Below are positions 1-13,120 of a DNA stretch of 64,000 nucleotides, piece after piece; positions within the stretch are counted from its first letter, which is position 1, and each line of letters starts with the position of its first letter. Position numbers and translations under genes: made by a program. The stretch comes from Emergomyces orientalis (lineage: Eukaryota > Ascomycota > Eurotiomycetes > Onygenales > Ajellomycetaceae): assembly GCA_002110485.1 (NCBI GenBank), contig MOWL01000070.1, positions 186,001 through 250,000 on the forward strand. The letters run 5' to 3'. A model generated the notes under the pieces. That model ran no database searches, was not told the DNA's origin, and worked only from the letters and a program-made list of their open reading frames with translations.

Positions 1-1249
1 TCTTTATCAGCGAGACTTAGCGCAGTTCCGCTCTTTGCGACTGCGTTAACATCGGCTCCCTGTTCGATGAGGAACTTGACAACTTTATAATGCTGACCGT
101 GTGCAGCAGCCATCAAAGCGGTCATTTCGGTGATCGTAGTTCTCGTTTGGTCCAACCCTTGTTTATTGCTCCAAAACGACAAGTAGTGTTTTGTAGTACA
201 TCTCTTAATAGCGTTGATATCGATCAATGGTGTTTTTGGAACTATATATTCATCAGTCGATCTAGCACTAAGCTCAAAAACCAGTTTCACTGTTGCGAGA
301 TCCCCTTTCCCAGCGGCGGTGATCAAAGAATTTTCAGGAGATCCCAACTCTGCTTCAAGGTGCGAGCGTTGACTTGAGTTGGCCAACACGGCCAGTTGGC
401 TTGAAATGGACATGAACTTTTCCGGTCTTCCCCATACCACAAGACTCTGGTGAGTCTGGCCAATTCTCCAAGTGTTCTTGAGTTCAGACAAGCTATACCA
501 CTCGGAATGGTAATACCCATCAGCCTGATTCGAGTGCTCGAGAGACTCCACAACATCCACTGAATCCTCAAGAACATTAAGATCTCGCTCCAAGATATCA
601 TTTTGAAAGGATTTCAAATCCTCGTAGGTCATGTAACCTTGTTTATGAAGCGTTTCATAATCAAAGCTGGAGAAAAACGCCGCGTCACCTAGAAGGCCAT
701 TAATAAGTAGGCATGCCTCCGAGACTAACATGTCATTCATGTTATTTCCAGAATGCGACCTGGTTTCCATTGAGTGTAGTAGGTGTTGCCGATGTTTAAG
801 CAACTGAAGCCCGCAAAACATGCCATCTTGGTCGAATTGGTGGTCAGTTGTTTGCGAACGGAGAGTTTCGTAAAGCCATAAGTGCAATGCAGGCGAATGG
901 ATTTGCACCTGCAAGGAGTTGTTGTTAATATGGACGACGAAGGTATAAACGTAAGATTCTTGATATGTATCAAGTATATGGCATCCGCAGAGTGATGAGC
1001 ACTGTCGCTTTTGCGCAACATCGATATATCTATGATTTCCGAATGAGTCGGCCGTGAACATTTTATACCTAGGAAAAGAGGAGCCATGCTTTTTGTAAAT
1101 AGGGAGTACATTTTATCGTACTCTTCAGATAAATTCTTTACACGGAAAATATTCGTCTCACCAGCTGCAGTTTGATGCCGTCGGTAGTAAGGGCAACTGG
1201 GTTCAAAGCCGGCACCTTGCAAGGTGAATATCAGCCTAAAATTTGACAT
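1..1249 (-). CDS. Ankyrin-repeat protein, C-terminus cut by window edge
   Basis: Read on the minus strand, exon 1 is 1249-1122 and exon 2 is 1068 down to the window edge, where the gene is still open. The 53-nt intron (1121-1069) starts GTACGA and ends CCTAG. A 41-nt alternative, GTACTC to the same acceptor, keeps the same phase. About 398 residues are visible. The first ~280 resemble no domain I know. Ankyrin-type repeats follow: one near residue 285 (motif LITAAGKGDLATVKLVFE) and one near residue 357 (TALMAAAHGQHYKVVKFL, then the turn EQGADVNA). More repeats probably continue past position 1. Ankyrin repeats bind other proteins, so no reaction can be inferred. The start ATG at 1249 is the first in frame, but an upstream exon is not excluded. 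The ankyrin assignment is firm; the exon structure is moderately sure. Confidence 0.7.
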
Positions 1250-3355
1250 GGTGAGTCAAATATATTAACCGATGCGAAACGATTGAGCAGACCAGGAAAT
1301 AAAAAACTAGGAGCAGAATAGAGAAAACGAAACAGAAACATGATCGGGTCCCTATGCTCCAGCAGCCGGAAGAGTATTTGAGCACGACAAGCCATCCGCA
1401 ACTGCAGCATACATTTCTCACCGATCACTCAAAGAAGTTCGTCACCAGCTCTCATGTCTGGCTGTTCAGGGGTCCTCTGATTCCAAAAAAAAAAAAAAAA
1501 CCAAACAAAAACAAAAACAAACAAAAACTCTACACAAACATTGTTCATGATAATATTTTCTTGCTGATTGTTGTGGGAATGTGTGGCTTGTTTTGCGGAC
1601 TAGACTTCCGAATGGGCGGGGGCAGTATACCGAAGAAGCAGCAAGGCTTGACACCAATTAGTTCCTGGGTATCCCAAGGACATTTCTATATAATAAGGCG
1701 ACCAATAAAAGGAGTAGGAGGGCGAGCCAACCAGAGCCCCATGATTCCAAACTGGATGAATCGGAACTATATCCTTGATCCCGGAAAATGAAAAGCAAAA
1801 AGCAGGTGGCTTGAGATAAAATATATCCAAACGGGCGTTGTTAAACGAGGCGCGCAGCAAGGCATTTCGCGAAAACAAGGGACACCACCGACAAACCACC
1901 CCCGGCACCACAGAAGCGCAAGGACCTCCCAACCCACCCAGAGCAACCCGAAAGCACCATAGACAAAATGATTAATATAAGTTGATAATAAAAAATGATC
2001 AATGCACATGCTTTTGGTGAAATATCAGCTGAGAGCTTAATTTAGTTAGGCCGACTTTCTCGGGACCCCTCGCCTTGCTGCTTATAACCAAGCCTCTCAT
2101 TAATTCTTATTCCACTCCCACTCCATTCGCTATTCCCTCCCACGGCACCCCTTCCTTATTCCTTAAGCTCCCCTCCCCCGCATTGGAAGCTGCTCTTGTC
2201 TTCCCAAAGAGTGTTGCCAACCGAACCCCATTCACATCCTCAGGTGACTCTTTCAAGACTTGTCAAGTTTTAGCTTTTCGGCTGGTTGGATTCCCCTCAT
2301 TTGCCTGCCCTCCTTGCATCTGCCCCTGCACGTAAATACTCTCACTACAGAGTTTCCATACTTGAACCTGGCCGCCAAACTCCACGTTAGGTAGTGCAAT
2401 AAAACTCAACTTAGCATTTGACTTGCCCTCCAAGCCGTCATGATGATGGTGCAGATGATAGTGGTTTAATTTGGCGAGGAACATCTTCCACTCTTTCTTG
2501 TAGTGACCGAAATATGGAACTTTTCTTGGCAAAGATATTCACAACCCTATGCCTTTGTGTACTTTAAAAGTGAATGAGCGGTAGATTAGCTCAACAGGTC
2601 ATGTTGGATGGGACATAGCGATCAATCACCGAAAGGCGATTTTCTGGAGTAGGCCAAGCGGTGGGTGACGACTTTGAAATAATAAACCAAGCTCCCTATG
2701 AAATTGCCTCCCCGTTTTGGGGCCAAATTGCCAACATTTTCACTTTAGAGCTCTGTCATATGGCATCCTCTGTTTTCTGCAGAGTAGATTTTTCAGTTCG
2801 TTATCCACACGCAACGCACACATATATGGCTACCTGACGTGGGCGATAATTGACTAGGGGAAGGCAATGGCATTTTTATGACCTAATTTCGTAGCTGGGA
2901 TTCCGATGGTTCAGGTACTTTAAAGGGTAGTTACCTGTGGCGCACGGTGTAGACGGGTATATCCTGGGGCAGTCTCTGCGACAATTGTAGGCTCAAGCTG
3001 GGTGATAGCTGTTGTTGGTTGCATTGGTGAGGTTACTTGACCATTAAATTAGACTGTTTTCGTATGGCTCCTTAGTTAGCAGATATGATAGTGCGAGGGA
3101 TCTATCCGCCAAAAGCTTCTCTTGTGTGCTGTTGTGACATGTATCTCGAAGTTGGCGAAGGTTTGGCATAGCGAAGAGTTGACGTTGATCGCTGATGTCT
3201 GCAAAAAGGTGGTGCACGGACCAGGTGGTTAGCTAAGCTTTCCTGGCAAACGTTGCCCATGATCCGCGAACCGATCGAAATCTGACAAGCCCGACAACGA
3301 GACGGCACTCTCTCTTGTTGATCACTCGATTTTGCTTGCCAGCAGTCAAGACAAC
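1250..3355. other. Gene-free interval upstream of PAT1
   Basis: No ORF in either strand resembles a protein, and no tRNA or rRNA is seen. A 16-base A tract lies at 1485-1500. Pyrimidine-rich stretches occur around 2090-2200. The interval should hold the promoters of two divergent genes, the ankyrin gene on the left and PAT1 on the right. Confidence 0.6.
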
Positions 3356-5994
3356 ATGTCTTTCTTTGGATTTGATACGACTCTGCCGAGGGATCGCCCC
3401 TCTGGCCAACAAACGCGGGGTATTTTCGAGAACCCTGACCCTTTTGCACAAGTTGCCCATGCAACCCAGCAAGATGATGACGATGCGTACAACTCCCCAT
3501 CTCTTTCTTTGCGTGTGGGTAGGATGGCTTTGCTAATTTAGACATGAAGAATTGATTTCGAAGACACCTACGATGGATTGGGCGACCAGTTGGACGAGGA
3601 CCAAGACGTGTTTAACGATGACACTTTTGGCGGAGGAGAGGATGAGAAGAAGCCCTTGGGGAAAGATTTTGATTTCTACGGGAACACCGCCCAAATGACA
3701 AACGTGCTCGACGAAGAGCAGATGCTGTATAAGTTGAAACATCCCCCAAACGAATCAATGCCTAAATCTCCAGTTCCAGCTCCATCCAAACCTAAGCGGA
3801 CTGGTTACGAGCTCTATCAAGACCCTGGTTATATCCCCGAGATTCAGGCAAAGTCAGCTGTTTGGGGGACGGGCGTTGGACAAAAGCCTACGGCACCAGA
3901 TAGTACCCAAACATCCAAACCTGCCGCACCAGCGAAGAAGATATTGAGTTTGGAAGAAGTCGAGGCGCAAATGCGGGCACAAAGCAAAAAACCACAGGCG
4001 ACTGAGCAGCCATCCGCTCCTCCACCCCCACCTCCAACTGCTCCTCAATTCCCGGGTGCCATCCCGCAGGTGGCGGCTCCCCTTACCATGCCTCCTCACG
4101 ACAAACCTGCCCCTCCGCCTGACGGTATGCCACCTTTGTCGCTTCAGGAGTTCCCGCCGCTTGACCACCAACAGCAATATGCTCAGCTAGGGAAGGATGC
4201 GCTTGCAGCCCAGGCATTCCAACGCCAGCAGTCTTTCCCGCCTATGGAAGCTATGCTACATCGTCCCGGAATGCCTCCACCACCCATGCACCATCAAAGT
4301 CGGCCACCACCAAATGCCCCACCACCGCGCCCCATGCGACAAGTTCAGCATCATCACCCGAAATCACAAGCACCTATGGGCCCTCCTGGCCCATTACCTA
4401 CGACGACCAGCATGCCGCCTAATATGGCACCGATGACCGAGGAACAGAGAAAAGCGAATTTGATCGAGGATGCAAAACGTGCAAAGCGGAATCACAAGAT
4501 ATTCCTTCTTTCCAAAGGGAACGGTTTAATGACCCCGCAGGATAAAAATTTCATTACTCGTATACAGCTACAGCAGCTGGTCGCCGCAACGGGTAACGTG
4601 ACAGATCCGGAGAGCGAAGCATCGCTGTCTGAAGATTTTTATTACCAAGTCTATAGTCAGATCCGTGGGGCTCCGACGCAACACCCTCGTCAACCCTTAG
4701 GGCATTTCGCGCAAACCTACCTGTTTCAAACCGGAGGGCGATCTGCGGGGGGCATGGGAAGGCGACAATTTTATACCGGAGACAATCATATGCAACGAAT
4801 GCAACAGCAGGTTCAGCGGGCGGTGGAAGCAGCTAAACTGAGACCGAAAAACAAGCAGTTGATAATTGAAGGCAGCTTAGGCAAAATATCATTTAGCAAC
4901 GCCAAAACACCCAAACCGCTGCTAAATATCAAGCGCCCAGACAGCTCTGACGGCCAAAAATCTTCTAATATTAAAAGGGGCCACCATACTGCACTTAGTG
5001 CCAGTGACAGGAAATCAATATTGAATAATATCGAAAGTGTATATGGCACCCTGATGCAAATGGAGGACCACGAACGAAACATGCCACCGCCCCCTGATGA
5101 AAATGACCCTGAATCAGTCGAAAGGCATATGGAATGGAGACAGAAGATGCAATCTCTCAATCAGAAACTCTGGTCAGATATGAAAGTATTAGAACCGATC
5201 GTTCCTGGATCGTCTACTCCGCATCCCTTCATTGCATTCTTATCCTACCCCAAAGGCAAGAAGGCCATTCCTCGCATCTTCCGCCAAATTGACCAAGAAC
5301 AACGTGTCACCATCCTCACCATGATCATTGTTCATCTTGATTCGTTGGATGTCGTCCAGCGAGCACAACTTCAACCAGGGGAATCTCAACCACCATTGGC
5401 TGTTCGAGAAGAAATTGACCTGTTCTCACATGCTGTCATGCCAAGCCTACTTGGGTACGTTAACGAAGCGCCGATTAATATCATCACCGGCCTATTAGGC
5501 CTTGTCATTGGGCAAACCCACGTCCAAACTGTGGCGAAAACCCGAGTCGGCCTTGGGGTTTTGACCATGTTGCTTAGCCGCGCGGAACTGGTTAAAGAGG
5601 CTGGTACCGTAGAGGACGAGCAGTGGAAACCATGGACGGAGCTTTATAACACTTTGTTTGACCGGCTGGAGCCGGTCTTTGGCGATATCTTCCCTGGAAC
5701 CATCAACAGTGGCGATGATATGTACGTATGGCAGTTCTTAGCTGCTGTAGGTATCGGTGCCAGTCCAGAACAACAGCAACGCTTGGTTATTGCTGTCAAG
5801 TGAGTGCCTCCTTTTTATATTCAATAACCTTGCCTTGGACCCTATACTGACTTTCGTTTTGCTCATTCAGGGATCGAGTTATGGAAACTGTTGCTCAAAG
5901 CAAAACACTTCCAGCAGACATGGCCAGCCAACGCCTTGGCAATGTCAACCTCTTCATGCGAGCCATCGGACTCGATGTCGAGCTCTTGGGATAG
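3356..5994 (+). CDS. PAT1: mRNA decapping activator Pat1
   Basis: Exons 3356-3486, 3550-5799 and 5871-5994 encode 834 residues. Pat1 activates Dcp1/Dcp2 decapping. It bridges the Lsm1-7 ring, the helicase Dhh1 and Xrn1 in cytoplasmic P-bodies. The start MSFFGFDTTLP is the conserved Pat1 N-terminus. It is followed by the acidic conserved stretch DFEDTYDGLGDQLDE, a proline/glutamine-rich middle (about residues 140-290), the segment IIEGSLGKISFSNAKTPKPL, and a C-terminal helical domain containing FIAFLSYPKGKKAIPRIFRQ. The protein ends AIGLDVELLG. Intron 1 must use the acceptor at 3549, because the TTTAG acceptor at 3541 would bring in an in-frame stop. Length fits the fungal family. The gene stands alone, with large gaps on both sides. 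Confidence 0.94.
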
Positions 5995-8900
5995 AGCAAT
6001 AAGCGACTGCAAGTAGAAGTACTCGAGTTTTATCGACCATTCAGCGACGATGTACACCTCCTTTTGATGGTTTATATTCAACCCTTGTCAACCAGTTCCG
6101 TGGAACGGTCTCCAAAATAATACACAGCAACGGACACAGATGAGAGGGAAATCACACATACGCATGACGGATCATGAACAATTCACTCTCGACACACATA
6201 CATCTGCGATATGTTTTAACTCCTTGTTACGAATATCCAGCCTTCCCTTCCATTCTCCGTGTTCTACAAGAAGGGATATAGCTTAGGGTGAGAGACTTCA
6301 AAATGACATCCCATCATGTGAAATTGGTACTGTTTAATAGTATTGATATGACAAGACCAACCAGGCTACGCGTTCTTTTATGCATGCTTTTATTATTATT
6401 ACCTTTGTTTGCGGTCTTCGAGCTATCATCGATATCATATTGCGTTCTGCATTTTCCAACCAAAAAGAAGCCTGGTGTTGTATGTTTTGCGTGATTTTTT
6501 TCATTTTCAGCTTTTACTTGTGTGTTATTATTAGCTTCTCAACCGCCCCATTTCCTAGACATTTATTCCACATTTTACGCTTCTTTTTTTTCCGCCTTCT
6601 TTTATGGCGTGTCAAAATTAAAAATCACTTTCGTCTATGTCGGTTCGAAACGGGGGAAAAGGAAATTGTTAGATGGATAGCCGGTATTCAAGGCCAACCA
6701 ATATCCGATACTTTCATTGCGAACTAGAGTGGCGAATAAAAAATAATCTACATATATTTATGGCTAGCCGTCAATTCGGGATCGGTTTGAGCCACAGATA
6801 GGGGCAAAGAGAACACATTGATCCCACGCTAGCAACATATCATAACTAACAATGGTGTTGTTACTATAAGAGAAATCAAAGAATTATTCTGCATGAGCAG
6901 CACAACTCGTGCTTGGAAGCTCATGCCTAACTTGGCATTACTAAATGGTAAATGAATAATGTATCAATTCCATTAATATTTTTATGCGGAGCAAATTCAA
7001 ATGGAAAAACCAAATACCGAAAGAAATGCCAGGAATTGACGTATATCTACTCGTGGTATGTTGTAAACCGCATTTGTATGCGTGTCATGTGGCGGGACAA
7101 TGTAGCAAGGCGCATCTGAGCAGCGATCGAAGCGTTGCGAGGTAAGATCATCGGATTGCTGTTTAATGACAACAAGACTGGAGGGAGGAGTTGAGGTCAC
7201 GAGGCGGAAGTGGAGAGGGGTCGATTTGATGTGTTACAGAGGGGTCGAAGAACGCAAAAAAATATTTGAAAAAAAGAAAAAAAGAAAGAAAAACGGCAAA
7301 CCGCCCCTATCACACAACCTGTGTCCCCATCATGTAGTAGATACCTTCAAAGAAAAAAAAAAGATAGTAGAACATTATGGCGAAGCCAGCCATAACAGAA
7401 GTATACTACACACTGGCTCCTCATTGACCACGGGGTCCGATGAAACTCCCGCAAACCTACTGTTTGGCGCGGGCTAGCCTCGAGCCCGCGACCAGGGTCA
7501 CGGTAGGATGACCACAAGTGGCCACTTCAGGAGAACTGTTGGAACTTTGAAGTGCCAGGTGGGACGATGTCAAATACCCCTCTTAACCAGGGCGCCATAG
7601 ACCCCTTCCTCGTTATCTGGTAAGGACGTTTCGGGCATATATATCTCTTCGTGTGATGAACGTGGTGAATGGATGGGCTAAGCTGTTTGGGGAAAGGTTG
7701 CCGTTACCTGGTTGCCTAGGTGAGGTTTGTGTTCTATAGGTAGGGGGGCCGGGCCGTTCGGGTTCAAAGTAATTGGAGGGGTTGGGTGCTCGGTGGTTGT
7801 CTTCTCGCCCTGGTGCGGCTAGTTGTCAAGCGAGCGTCCGGTGATATTCAGTGCTGTAATGCTTGGAGTTATGGAATGAATTACTAGTCGCCAAAGTAAC
7901 ATTGATCAGGCCACTCAGCACTCAGGAGAAGCTGATGTTCTGGGAACATAATAGAGCATAAACTCCAAGCAGGGCTAGCATCCGGCTATCGACTGCTCAG
8001 CTGAAGTGGCAATGCTGTTGCTTTTAAAAGCCAAAACATGATTAAATAGAAGACTAATGTAAATTCTGAAAAAATCTATAAATCAAAGGAGCTCAAATGG
8101 CATCGGTATATCAGGTAAAACTTCTACCATTCATGGAATAACTAGGGAGCGGTGTGAGCTGACGAAGCTTTCAAAAAAAGTCCTTGAAATAAAAACGCAA
8201 TTTGAGAGGAGACAGCAATTCAACAACATCCCTGGATGGTGATTAAGTACTAATCATCCCCTAGCTCTGCAGAATCTGACATTTGTCAATGTACTGTACA
8301 TGTTCACCCTTGTTTTTCACAATTTCAAAAATCTCTCACTAGCGAGGAAGTGCAGGATGTTGAGAGGCTTCATCAGTCATAGATTGAAGCAAAACACTTT
8401 AGAGCAGTATAAATAAACACAAGGCATTGTTCATAATTGTATATATGTGGCTTCAGTATGTTCTTACTAGCCTCTTAGGCATGCCGCCATGATATTGTGG
8501 GAGTTCAGAGAAATATGGGTGGTGTTGTTGAGATAAAGTTTGGTAGAGCAGCAGCTCTCAGATCATGTGATAGGGGCCATTTTTATACTAGCGTAAACCT
8601 TAAATAACCTTATTTGTGCTTGCTGGAGAAGCTGAGTCAGCAAAACAAACAGGCCAGACTTTCGGCGCAATTTTTTGACCTGAATATCCTCTAGTTCACT
8701 GGCTATTTGATGTTCTCCAGAAGTATATGACGGTGATTCGTGACTTATTAGGCATCTTCTGCTGATGAGGCATGTCTGGGCCAGGCACGTTTCCTTCCTC
8801 TCCTTTCAACATAGGGTGCTAACAGCGAATTCACGTCCACAAAAGGTGCAATGAGCCCAAGATACGGCACGGTTGATGTCCCTTCTGTTCAAACCTTGAC

Positions 8901-9807
8901 CATTTGCACGCTCAGACACTTTTCTCCTCCAAGCAATTCTTCAAAAGATTGGCGGGTTCAGACGGGAACTCGTCGATCCGCCACAACGGCCTCTCTTAAT
9001 CGTAGCATAGATAATATTTAACCATCCAATCGTAGGTAAAAGACATTGTTCAAACCGAAAAGGTATCAATATAGATGAACGTTGCAATTTGCATAATTTG
9101 CCAGGTTACTGCCCTGAACCAACAATCAGATAACTAGGGGATAGATATCCTGAGTAGTCAATGACCACCGAAAATGGGAGGTTGTCCTCATCCAGAATTG
9201 ATTGCGTATGCAAACAACCAAACCCACCAATGGGCCCTATCCAAGGTTGGCCATGCGGGTACCTGGTTTGCCAGGGCCACCATGCAAATTTCAGGGAAGC
9301 TACATGCCGACCATTTTTTATTGGAGCAGAGCCAAATCCAGGGACGCAGATCGCAGATGGCGGGAACTTGGTGCATCGAAAAATGGATGAAACAGCAGGG
9401 AATGCCAATGAGAGCGCGCAGCGGATATGAGCGGTGGGCGGTCCTGGTAACTAAGATTGGCCACCAGGGCTGCCTCTACGAGCAGTTTCAAACCGGCTTC
9501 CGCAGCAGTAACGTAACTAGAGCTTCAAGCGCCACAACAATAAAATGATCGACTAAATTACCCCTCCACGCCCACGCAACCCTGCTCGACTTTTTCTCCT
9601 CTTCTATTTCACCTTTACGATCACAGAAAAATACCCTGAGGATCGCATCACCCAAGTAGCGAAATCCTTCAATCTCATCCTCAACAATCTTTCTATTTCC
9701 TGACCCCGTCACCTATCATAGACGGGTAGTGCACCCCGCAATCGCTTGGTCGCACCCATCAACATTTCCTAATAAACCTCAAATACCTTTTTTTCGCAGC
9801 TCAAATC
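5995..9807. other. Long gene-free interval (3.8 kb)
   Basis: This is the longest stretch without a recognisable gene. ORFs are short and overlap in all frames; those at 9106-9548 are the longest and match nothing I know. An 8-bp inverted repeat (CGCGGGCT/AGCCCGCG) lies near 7470-7495. A 10-bp inverted pair (GCTTGGAGTT near 7863, AACTCCAAGC near 7962) lies further on. The end next to 9808 should contain the promoter and 5' UTR of the epimerase gene. Degenerate transposon sequence is possible, but I could not show it. Confidence 0.5.
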
Positions 9808-11225
9808 ATGACTGTTGGCAGTGTTCTTGTTACCGGGTAACCTTTTTCTTCCTTATCGACATTCCGTCGCTCGTTTGTTTCAATTGCTGACCGACCTGGG
9901 CGCCGTGAAAATGCAGTGGAACTGGGTATATTGGCTCGTTCACCGCCCTGGCCCTCCTCGAGGCCGGATACAAAGTCGTCATTGCAGACAATCTGTACAA
10001 TTCCTCTGATGAAGCCATCAATCGCATCGAGTTGATCTGTGGTAAACGCCCAGATTTTGTCAAAGTCGATATCACCAATGAGGCCGATTTGGACAAGGCC
10101 TTTGAGCAACATCCAGATATCGACAGTGTTATCCACTTTGCCGCACTTAAAGTATGTAAAAGAAAAATAAATAGCAAGTTAGCAATCATACCTTTTGCAT
10201 CCTTTAAATGAAGATCTTTTTAATATTTGGCATCTTGTTTACGGTTCCTGGGTTCTGAAATAGGCGGTAGGCGAATCCGGCGAGAAGCCACTCGACTATT
10301 ACTACGTCAACGTTTACGGATCGATATGCCTCCTCCGCGCAATGAAACGACACAATGTCACTAACATTGTCTTCTCCAGCTCTGCCACTGTCTATGGTGA
10401 CGCCACCCGATTTCCTAACATGATACCCATTCCTGAGGAGTGTCCTCTTGGCCCAACCAACCCGTACGGAAATACCAAATTCGCTGTTGAGACCGCAATT
10501 ACGGACTTTATCAACTCGGAGCGAAACAACGCCACGAAGGCCGGAAAGCCAGAAGAGGCTGAGAAATGGAACGGTGCCTTGTTGAGATACTTCAATCCCG
10601 CAGGAGCCCACCCAAGCGGAATTATGGGGGAGGATCCCCAGGGTGTACCATATAATCTGCTACCACTCCTTGCACAGGTAGCCACAGGGAAAAGAGAGAA
10701 GCTCCTTGTATACGGGGATGGTAAATTCTCCAAAACATCCCCAATTAACTCATCTGTCCCCATTTCACGAGCCTCAAAAGTCGTTTCGTAACCGACGCAG
10801 TAATTCTAACTGCACTATTTACAGACTACGCCTCCCACGACGGCACCGCGATCCGCGATTACATTCACATCCTCGACCTAGCTGCCGGCCATCTCCAAGC
10901 CCTCAACTACCTACGCGCCAACCACCCCGGCGTGCGCGCCTGGAACCTTGGCACTGGCAAGGGCAGCACCGTTTTCCACATGGTCAAAGCCTTCAGCACT
11001 GCTGTGGGCCGTGACCTCCCCTACGAAGTCGTCGGCCGCCGTGCTGGTGACGTGCTCGACCTCACCAGCAACCCAAGCCGTGCGAACCGCGAGTTTGGTT
11101 GGAAGGCGACCAGAACGCTGGAGGAGGCCTGTGAGGATTTGTGGCGGTGGACGAAGAATAACCCGGCGGGGTATAGACAGCAGCCACCGCAAGATCTGCT
11201 AGATAAGTTGAAGGCAGGGAATTAA
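9808..11225 (+). CDS. GAL10: UDP-glucose 4-epimerase
   Basis: Exons 9808-9836, 9917-10151, 10264-10720 and 10825-11225 encode 373 residues. The enzyme interconverts UDP-galactose and UDP-glucose with bound NAD+ in the Leloir pathway, and supplies UDP-galactose for glycans. The NAD-binding loop TGGTGYIGS lies at residues 9-17 and is split by intron 1. A catalytic serine lies in VFSSSATVYG (126-128), and the YxxxK pair is Y156/K160 in NPYGNTK. RYFNPAGAHPSG and the C-terminal DYIHILDLA and WNLGTGKG blocks are classic GalE signatures. The length is that of a stand-alone epimerase, without the mutarotase domain fused in budding-yeast Gal10. The cytosolic location is inferred from the absence of a signal peptide. 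Confidence 0.97.
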
Positions 11226-12399
11226 ATAGATTTCTATTTTGTTTCTTCTTCTTTTTTATTTTATTTTAATCCCCTCAGAAGGTTTAAATGAAAAAGGGAT
11301 AAAAACCCTACTTTTCGCTCTTGTCTTGCCTTTCTTAACTTCTCTCGTCTAATTTTTGTTGGGAGAGGGGGAAAGGTGGGCAGAGAACGATGTACGACAC
11401 GAAACAATGGCTGTATTTTCTTGCTTTTATTAAAATAGACGCGGTGATACATTTGAGATTTTGGGATTCACCCTCTATGTGGGTTAAGATAAATGTGCAT
11501 ACCGAAAGAGGGGGATGGAGATGAATAGCAGTGTCTCTTATTCTTCGGTATTCCCCGCCCTGAATGAGAGATAATATAGCAAAAGAAAAAGCAAAAGAAA
11601 AAGAAAAAGCGCTCCTCATTCCCCAGCTTAAAGGCTTGGGCAGCTCCTGCTTTCATTTTATATTGTAAACTTCTCACAGCTAAATGAATTAAAATAAGCA
11701 ACAGGAATACCTACTAAGTAGGTCTTTACGACTAATTCTACTTATCTGAGTGCTAGTTCGGGTTGCCGAAAGAAATTCCTTCCGCCCAGGTTGTTATTGT
11801 ACTAAAAACAAGGTTCCAAGTTTCATGAGGATCATGACATCTTGGACTCATTTTCCCCGCGGGAATTCTACTTTGAAATCCTAGTAGGTTTGTGTTATAG
11901 TTGTGTGAATGCTCTATCTCTCAAAGGGTGGGTAGTAAAGGGATCATCGTCACACTGGAAAAGAAATAGTAAGACAATATGGCACGATAGTGTGGCTTGA
12001 CATGCTATTCTCAGTAAATTCAATATCCTTTTTCAGCGTCCTTGTTACCACGAATGAATTTTAGCATCTCTCCAGCTCTCCTCAGTGTGTATCTTTCATA
12101 TGGCACTTATACTTTTTGTATATATATATATATATATATGGCGATCTCTCGACTAAATACCGAGGTACAAGCACCGCATTCCCTTCCAGAAGCTGCCCTC
12201 TCGATAACAAAACCGAAGGCAGCAAATGCACCCGATTTCACCACTTGGGACCAGAGCGATCATGGCTTCTAAGGAGTTCTGGCATCCTCTTACTTGGATA
12301 AACTCAATTGATACCAGTAGAGGTTTTATTGAAATGGCCCGTGCCCTGATCGATCATCAGGAAATACATTGTGCTAAAGAAGTTCTTGCATAGCATATT
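11226..12399. other. Gene-free interval 3' of the epimerase gene
   Basis: It begins with the T-rich epimerase 3' flank. A (TA)n microsatellite lies at 12119-12139. Scattered short ORFs show no family signature. The interval ends at the left edge of the 420-bp repeat element. Confidence 0.5.
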
Positions 12400-12693
12400 G
12401 TGAAACATGAGATTATCGCCACACATTCGTTGGCTAAGACATACGCACATGTTCAATTGCCACACTAATTGCCACACGGCGAACTCCGATGGAATCTCCA
12501 CCAAATACGCCCTCATCTTTGCCGACCTTTAATATATTCACCATTACATTGATTTTTCTACAAAGTCAGAGGTATTCAGCTGAGAATATCACGATACGAT
12601 CAATATAGCATGTAAATCACTCATATTATTGATGGATAGTCGTTGGGCAGCCTAAGATGGATTCACGGGTATAAATAGCCATGGAAAACCCAT

Positions 12694-12700
12694 AGATATT
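12694..12700. repeat. Target-site duplication, left copy
   Basis: AGATATT directly left of the inner element. The same seven bases follow it at 13121-13127, and the joined outer copy needs only one of them to match the inner copy. Confidence 0.75.
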
Positions 12701-13120
12701 ATGAAACGGAGGATAAGACGGAGAGTGGAGCTAGCATAATATGCACATATATAGGGAGGAATTAATATATTGAGATATATGGTATTGTGGTCTGTGTGCT
12801 CTGAGCTCTGCTCTAGCTAAATATCTATGGGTTTTCCATGGCTATTTATACCCGTGAATCCATCTTAGGCTGCCCAACAACTATCCATCAATAATATGAG
12901 TGATTTACATGCTATATTGATCGTATCGTGATATTCTCAGCTGAATACCTCTGACTTCGTAGAAAAATCAATGTAATGGCGAATATATTAAAGATCGGCG
13001 AAGATGAGGGCGTATTTGGTGGAGATTCCATCGGAGTTCGCCGTGTGGCAATTAGTGTGGCAATTGAACATGTGTGTATGTCTTAGCCAATGAATGTGTG
13101 GCGATAATCTCATGTTTCAC
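12701..13120 (-). mobile_element. Inner copy of the 420-bp element, inserted in reverse orientation
   Basis: The reverse complement of 12701-13120 matches the joined outer copy along its whole 420 bp, with nine differences (about 98% identity): eight transitions and one transversion. It is bounded by AGATATT on both sides (12694-12700 and 13121-13127), a 7-bp target duplication, and the outer copy carries that site once. So the element inserted into another copy of itself. The result is a segment order X-Y-X'-Y' whose halves can fold into long hairpins. Confidence 0.85.

Noticed and set aside
1354..1791. 145-codon plus ORF over an A tract
   Set aside because: The translation contains a lysine/asparagine run from poly(A) and nothing conserved.
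9106..9548. Overlapping ORFs of 60-124 codons on both strands
   Set aside because: They overlap in several frames with similar lengths and none has a conserved motif; likely chance.
12304..12516. Short minus ORF at the edge of the 420-bp element
   Set aside because: It crosses the element boundary and is not kept in the second copy, so it is not an element protein.
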